In this document: one piece after another, positions 60,301-64,000 of the stretch | How the letters are laid out: each line of letters opens with the position of its first letter | Numbering within the stretch: position 1 is the stretch's first letter | Source of the DNA: an uncultured Lachnospiraceae bacterium | GTDB lineage: Bacteria > Bacillota > Clostridia > Lachnospirales > Lachnospiraceae | Length of the DNA: 64,000 nt | Reading direction: 5' to 3' | Assembly (NCBI GenBank): GCA_902776305.1 | Contig: CACYPS010000020.1 | Location: 1 to 64,000 of the forward strand | Notes under the pieces: model-generated | Seen by the model: the letters and a program-made list of their open reading frames with translations, nothing else | What the model was told of the DNA's origin: nothing | Databases searched by the model: none | Program-made: the position numbers and the translations under genes

Positions 60301-61125
60301 TCACACGTTCCTGTACTCCATCACCGCATCCCCGAGATAATTGAAAAGCGTGATCGTCAATATCGTCGCGAGAGCCGGAAACAGAACTGTCCACGGAGCA
60401 ATCTGGATATAAGCCCTGCCCTCGCTGATCATCGACCCCCATTCCGCTGTCGGGGGGATAGCTCCGAGCCCCAGAAAGGAAAGTCCGGAAAGACCGATCA
60501 TGGTGGTACCGATCTGAGTGAGTGCATTTGTCAATACCGGAGCGAGTATGTTGGGCAGAATGTGCCTGAACATAATGTAAATTCCGCCCTTGCCCGCAAG
60601 AATGGAAGTCATAATATACGGCTCATTTCTGATTGAAATAGTGTGGCTTCTCGCAAGTCTCGCAAATGCCACCCACATCGTTATCCCGAGTGCTACCATC
60701 GCACCCGCCATGCCACCTCCCAGGATTCCGGCGACTGCAATCGCTACTACCATCTGGGGGAACGACAGGAATATATCCGCGATTCTCATGAAAATGCGTT
60801 CAAATATCCCTCCGTAGAATCCGCACAAAATCCCTATAAATGTACCGATTCCAAATGAGATCGCCACCAGGAAGAAGGTGGCCGCTATCGTCGTCCTTCC
60901 GCCGAAAAGCACACGCGAGAACACACATCGACCCAGATTATCGGTGCCGAACGGGTACTCGCGGCAGGGAGCAAGCCGGATTAAAGTTGCATTTGTCCGA
61001 TAGGGGTCATTCGGAGCAATCTTCCCGGCAAGAATCACCGCTGCAAGGAGGAGGAATACAAATGCGGCTGCTATATATATTTGCATTCTTAATCTCTGTT
61101 TTTTTCTACTCATATACACAATCAT
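60301..61125 (-). CDS. ABC transporter permease (NikC/DppC-like)
   Basis: 274 residues with about six membrane helices. The N-terminal helix is followed by the family segment HPFGTDNLGR-like REYPFGTDNLGRCVFSRVLFGGR. The EAA-type cytoplasmic loop (LAGKGGIYIMFRHILPNILAPV) contacts the ATPase, and GLSFLGLGAIPPTAEWGSM is characteristic of peptide/nickel permeases. Confidence 0.93.
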   Translation of the reverse strand: MIVYMSRKKQRLRMQIYIAAAFVFLLLAAVILAGKIAPNDPYRTNATLIRLAPCREYPFGTDNLGRCVFSRVLFGGRTTIAATFFLVAISFGIGTFIGILCGFYGGIFERIFMRIADIFLSFPQMVVAIAVAGILGGGMAGAMVALGITMWVAFARLARSHTISIRNEPYIMTSILAGKGGIYIMFRHILPNILAPVLTNALTQIGTTMIGLSGLSFLGLGAIPPTAEWGSMISEGRAYIQIAPWTVLFPALATILTITLFNYLGDAVMEYRNV

Positions 61126-61158
61126 TCAAATGGAGAGCCATTTTCAATTCGGCACATC

Positions 61159-62103
61159 TCATACGCGAGGATCCAGCACATGATAACTCACATCCGTCAG
61201 TTGATTGAGCACGATATAAATCGTTCCCATTATGATGACAAATCCCATTATCACCGGATAATCCCTGCTGTTTATGGAGTCCATGACCAGTTTCCCGAGC
61301 CCCGGCCACCTGAATATCGTCTCGATGACAACGCTGCCTCCCATGAGCGTACCGACTTGCAGACCCACGATCGTCAAAATATGACCGAGCGAATTTCTGA
61401 TAATATTGACAGCCACGTACCGCTCCTTAACGCCCCGCATTCTCATACCTGTCACATAATCCTCATTCAACTGGTCGATGAACTCGGAGCGCATTTGCCG
61501 GATGAACCGACCGCTCATCGGGATCGAGAGGGACAGGACCGGTAGGATCAGGCTTGTCGGACTTCCGTCCGCGATGACAGGAAAGAGTCTGAAGTGTATG
61601 CATAGGACATACATGAGAAGCACGGAAATGAGAAAATTCGGCATGGAATTTCCGATGAATGAAAGCACCCTCACGATATGATCCGACACTCTGCCCTTCC
61701 GGAAAGCGGACCATATGGCAAGAGGGTAAGAGACAAGAAGGGACAAAATAAGGCTTGCCGTTGAAAGTATCAGAGTCTTATGCAGACCGGCGGCAAGCTT
61801 CGGCGCGACAGGCATATCGTCTTTAAAGGAGATTCCGAAATCCCCCCGAATAATCCCAAAAAGCCATTCCCCGTATCTTACGAGGAATGGCCGCATGAGC
61901 CCGAGCCTTGCCCTTTCCGCTTCCAGTACTTCCTTTGTAATCGCCGTTCCCTGAGAGGTGAGCCTCTTTTCGGCGGGATCACCGGGAGCGATATACATCA
62001 AAGCAAATACCAGAAGACTCAAAATGATTAAGAGCAAGACCGTTTCGGCAATTTTTTTGAATACAGTAGTTATTAAAAATTTGGTATCTCCAGGCTGTTT
62101 CAT
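61159..62103 (-). CDS. ABC transporter permease (NikB/DppB-like)
   Basis: 314 residues with about six membrane helices: an N-terminal LLIILSLLVFALMYIAPGDPAEK segment and an EAA-type loop (MRGVKERYVAVNIIRNSLGHIL), then GTLMGGSVVIETIFRWPGLG. The start overlaps the stop of the binding-protein gene by four bases (ATGA), so the two are coupled. Confidence 0.93.
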   Translation of the reverse strand: MKQPGDTKFLITTVFKKIAETVLLLIILSLLVFALMYIAPGDPAEKRLTSQGTAITKEVLEAERARLGLMRPFLVRYGEWLFGIIRGDFGISFKDDMPVAPKLAAGLHKTLILSTASLILSLLVSYPLAIWSAFRKGRVSDHIVRVLSFIGNSMPNFLISVLLMYVLCIHFRLFPVIADGSPTSLILPVLSLSIPMSGRFIRQMRSEFIDQLNEDYVTGMRMRGVKERYVAVNIIRNSLGHILTIVGLQVGTLMGGSVVIETIFRWPGLGKLVMDSINSRDYPVIMGFVIIMGTIYIVLNQLTDVSYHVLDPRV

Positions 62104-63701
62104 CCAATATCCGTCTCCGCATCAATCCCGTAGAAATCAAACGGAATATTCTCCGCGAACCCCGTCATTCCCTTCTTCAGGACCGTGGTATGGTTGAAGA
62201 GACCGACATAGCCAAATGCATTATCGTCTATCGCGATCTGCACGATTTCATTTGCAAGCTCGGCCCTCTTATCTTCATCGACTTCAAATCTCAGCTTCTC
62301 TATCAGTTCCTGACAATGGTCATCGTCAAATCCGCCGCAGTCATAGTAAGCCCCCTCCGCGAGCGTCGAATCAATAAAGTACAGCGGGTCGCCGGCCTTA
62401 TCCGCAATCATGCAGTAGAGCGCCAGATCAAAATCACCTGTAGCAATATATGTCGCATCCGGGTCCTCATAGGACGTAATCGTGGAATCGACTCCGATAT
62501 CTCTCAGCTGCTCCTGAATCAAGAGCGCGAGTGTATCGAGAGATCTCGCAGGATAGTATGTGATACTGATGACGAGCTTTTCGCCGTCTTTTTCATAGAA
62601 GCCGTCTTTCGAAAGTGTGTAGCCGTCCTCTTCAAACAGCTTTTTCGCTTTCTCCGTATCAACCGCGGGAACGGTGACCTGGCCGTAATCGGCATTTGTG
62701 CTGAACGGACCTACCGCTGCCGAAACTGTGCCGGAGAGATAACCGGCTATCTTATCCTTGTCTACTGTCAGATTGATGGCTTCCCTGACAGCATCGTCCA
62801 ATCTGTTTTCATTCAGGATATAGAACTGCAGCCGCGCACCCGGAATGGAGACGACATCGTACTTATCGGGTTCCTTATTGTAAATCTCAAGAGCTGCAGA
62901 TGAGACGCTGTTATAGCAATCGATCTCTCCGCTCTGCATTGCAAGCAGCTTGGGATCATCTTCCTGCATATAGTAAAAGACCGCACCGTCAAGTTTGACA
63001 TCACCGCCCCAGTAGGCGTCATTCTTCTTGACTGTCACGTCCCCTTCCGGAACAAATGTATCGAGAACAAACGGACCTGTACACACAGGATCCTTATCGA
63101 AATCTTTTGTGCTGTCAAGGTCAATCATGCCAAGTTCCGGACTTGCCAGATCATTTTTCAGAGTTGGATAAATCTCCGGAGTTGTGATGGTAATCGTCTT
63201 GTCATCGACCACTTCCATTGTAAATCCGCCAAGGTAAGCGAACCTTTCGTTGACTTCCGCCACTCTTTCAAGATTCCTTACCACCATCTCGGCAGTCAGC
63301 GGATTCCCGTTGGAGAACGCTGCGCCGTCCTGCAGAGTGATTGTCCATGTTTTTCCGTCTACTGTAGCTTCACTTGCAAGGCAGGGGACGACCTCGAAGT
63401 CCTCATCCATCTTAAAGAGGGCTTCCGAGATTCCGTATATGGAGGTGTACCAGCCGTAATACTCCTTATGCACATCGAGGCTGGGATAGGCAAATGAAGC
63501 CGCTGTCCTCAGTATCTTCCCGTCCTTTTGGGCAGTAGCATCTCCTGTTGCAGCATCTCCGGCTGCAGCATCTGTATTTGTACCCGTGCTTGCGGTCTGC
63601 TCATTGGCATTCGTGTCTGGAGTCTGGCTCTGTCCGCCGCAGGCGGTAAGACCGAGCACTAAAGAGGCGGCGAGAAGGATTCCTAACATTTTCTTTCTCA
63701 T
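62100..63701 (-). CDS. ABC transporter substrate-binding lipoprotein (family 5)
   Basis: 533 residues. Lipoprotein signal MRKKMLGILLAASLVLGL ends in the lipobox TACGG, followed by a Thr/Ala-rich linker. The mature domain follows the family 5 (SBP_bac_5) pattern: a SYPSLDVHKEYYGWYTSIYG opening, VDGKTWTITLQDGAAFSNGNPLTAEMV, and the lobe-two DAVREAINLTVDKDKIAGYL. It captures peptides, nickel complexes or similar ligands outside the cell; the ligand is not decidable. It is first in the operon, with tandem repeats in its leader. Good ribosome binding site (AGGAGGAG). Confidence 0.93.
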   Translation of the reverse strand: MRKKMLGILLAASLVLGLTACGGQSQTPDTNANEQTASTGTNTDAAAGDAATGDATAQKDGKILRTAASFAYPSLDVHKEYYGWYTSIYGISEALFKMDEDFEVVPCLASEATVDGKTWTITLQDGAAFSNGNPLTAEMVVRNLERVAEVNERFAYLGGFTMEVVDDKTITITTPEIYPTLKNDLASPELGMIDLDSTKDFDKDPVCTGPFVLDTFVPEGDVTVKKNDAYWGGDVKLDGAVFYYMQEDDPKLLAMQSGEIDCYNSVSSAALEIYNKEPDKYDVVSIPGARLQFYILNENRLDDAVREAINLTVDKDKIAGYLSGTVSAAVGPFSTNADYGQVTVPAVDTEKAKKLFEEDGYTLSKDGFYEKDGEKLVISITYYPARSLDTLALLIQEQLRDIGVDSTITSYEDPDATYIATGDFDLALYCMIADKAGDPLYFIDSTLAEGAYYDCGGFDDDHCQELIEKLRFEVDEDKRAELANEIVQIAIDDNAFGYVGLFNHTTVLKKGMTGFAENIPFDFYGIDAETDIG

Positions 63702-63744
63702 GATAATACTCCTCCTATAATTGAAACATGGAACCCACGGCCTG

Positions 63745-63932
63745 TAGAGGCGGGGTATCCTACACTAAATCCTATCGGGAGATTGGCATCTGCCACCGAG
63801 ACTGTTCTGTTGCCCATTAATTTTTTAGAGGCAGGAGCATCTCACACTAAATCCTATCGGGAGATTGACACCTGCCACCGAGACTGTTCTGTTGCCCATT
63901 AGTTTTTTAGAGGCAGGGGCATCTCACACTTA
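63745..63932 (-). promoter_or_regulatory. 81-82 bp tandem repeats in the ABC operon leader
   Basis: Two full copies (63745-63825, 63826-63907) and a partial third (63908-63932). On the minus strand each unit can form CCTGCC/GGCAGG around GGGCAACAGAACAG, and a second stem ATCTC/GAGAT. The conserved, paired and duplicated structure ahead of a transporter operon looks like a tandem cis-acting RNA, but I cannot assign it to a riboswitch class. Confidence 0.55.
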
Positions 63933-63972
63933 GGATATACAGATTATATCAGGCAGAAGATGGAGTTTTAAG

Positions 63973-63986
63973 CCCCCCGGGGGGTT
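63973..63986. other. 12-bp GC palindrome near the window end
   Basis: CCCCCCGGGGGG, followed on the minus strand by CTTAAAA. It could be part of a terminator for a gene beyond the window. Confidence 0.3.
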
Positions 63987-64000
63987 GTGGAAACCGATAC

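Noticed and set aside
63745..63932. CRISPR array at the window end
   Set aside because: The whole 81-82 bp unit is conserved with no variable spacers.
63745..63932. Assignment of the leader repeats to the NiCo riboswitch
   Set aside because: A short GGCAACAG resemblance exists, but the four-helix layout was not found, so no class is claimed.

Overview
The window looks like the chromosome of a low-to-mid GC Gram-positive gut anaerobe of the class Clostridia, most likely Lachnospiraceae or a neighbour. The grounds are AGGAGG-type ribosome binding sites, lipoprotein signal peptides, rho-independent hairpins, and the protein set (YczE-like membrane protein, secreted papain-like protease with a Ser/Thr/Pro linker, Nik/Dpp-type ABC transporter, ferredoxin-tailed aldo/keto reductase). 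I see no rRNA operon, no intact standard tRNA gene and no CRISPR array. The taxonomic call is an inference.

Layout. 0.3-6.6 kb: transporters (TSUP, EamA/DMT, YczE-like, dicarboxylate/amino-acid symporter) around a head-to-head pair of decapitated genes (AraC regulator and FGGY sugar kinase). 7-13 kb: secreted endonuclease I, DNA polymerase IV and a large surface papain-like peptidase. 13-14.8 kb: rearranged AraC, SH3 and SDR pieces, then cutC.

14.9-36.4 kb is a defence and conflict island. It holds a HerA-like ATPase with a glycine-zipper partner, a DarT/DarG ADP-ribosylation toxin-antitoxin pair, an IS3 scrap, a broken McrBC, a DUF429-SDR fusion, and a type I restriction system (hsdM, hsdS, hsdR). 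That system has a silent inverted hsdS cassette, a tyrosine recombinase flanked by inverted copies of an hsdS repeat, and an internal cassette of a DUF3990 ADP-ribosyltransferase-like protein, an unknown protein and a NADAR protein. Two independent ADP-ribose writer/eraser pairs thus lie within about 12 kb.

36.4-39.5 kb: aldo/keto reductase, a small protein and enolase. 39.5-43.7 kb holds the most unusual locus. A Ro60-like DUF2828/von Willebrand A protein is preceded, on its own strand, by a run of tRNA-like and hairpin RNA units sharing an ACAGCAA motif. It is followed by a structured intergenic RNA and a TerD-domain protein. It resembles a Ro60/Y-RNA system with several RNA units in place of one.

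43.8-45.6 kb: two nearly identical 33-residue hydrophobic peptide genes and a deletion-ridden paralogue of the papain-like peptidase. 45.7-52 kb: a TSUP/dolichol-kinase-like fusion and SbcCD. 52-54.8 kb: five overlapping genes for zinc-ribbon and membrane proteins, apparently a duplicated gene pair. 55-57.2 kb: a lipoprotein and a broken PP2C phosphatase. 57.4-63.7 kb: a five-gene Nik/Dpp-like ABC transporter operon ending in a SAM methyltransferase, with 81-82 bp tandem repeats in its leader.

The window is rich in pseudogenes (AraC twice, FGGY kinase, McrBC, cutC 3' end, peptidase, HAD, PP2C) and in two dispersed families of intergenic palindromes. This points to a rearranging genome. All calls come from reading the sequence; no database search was run.
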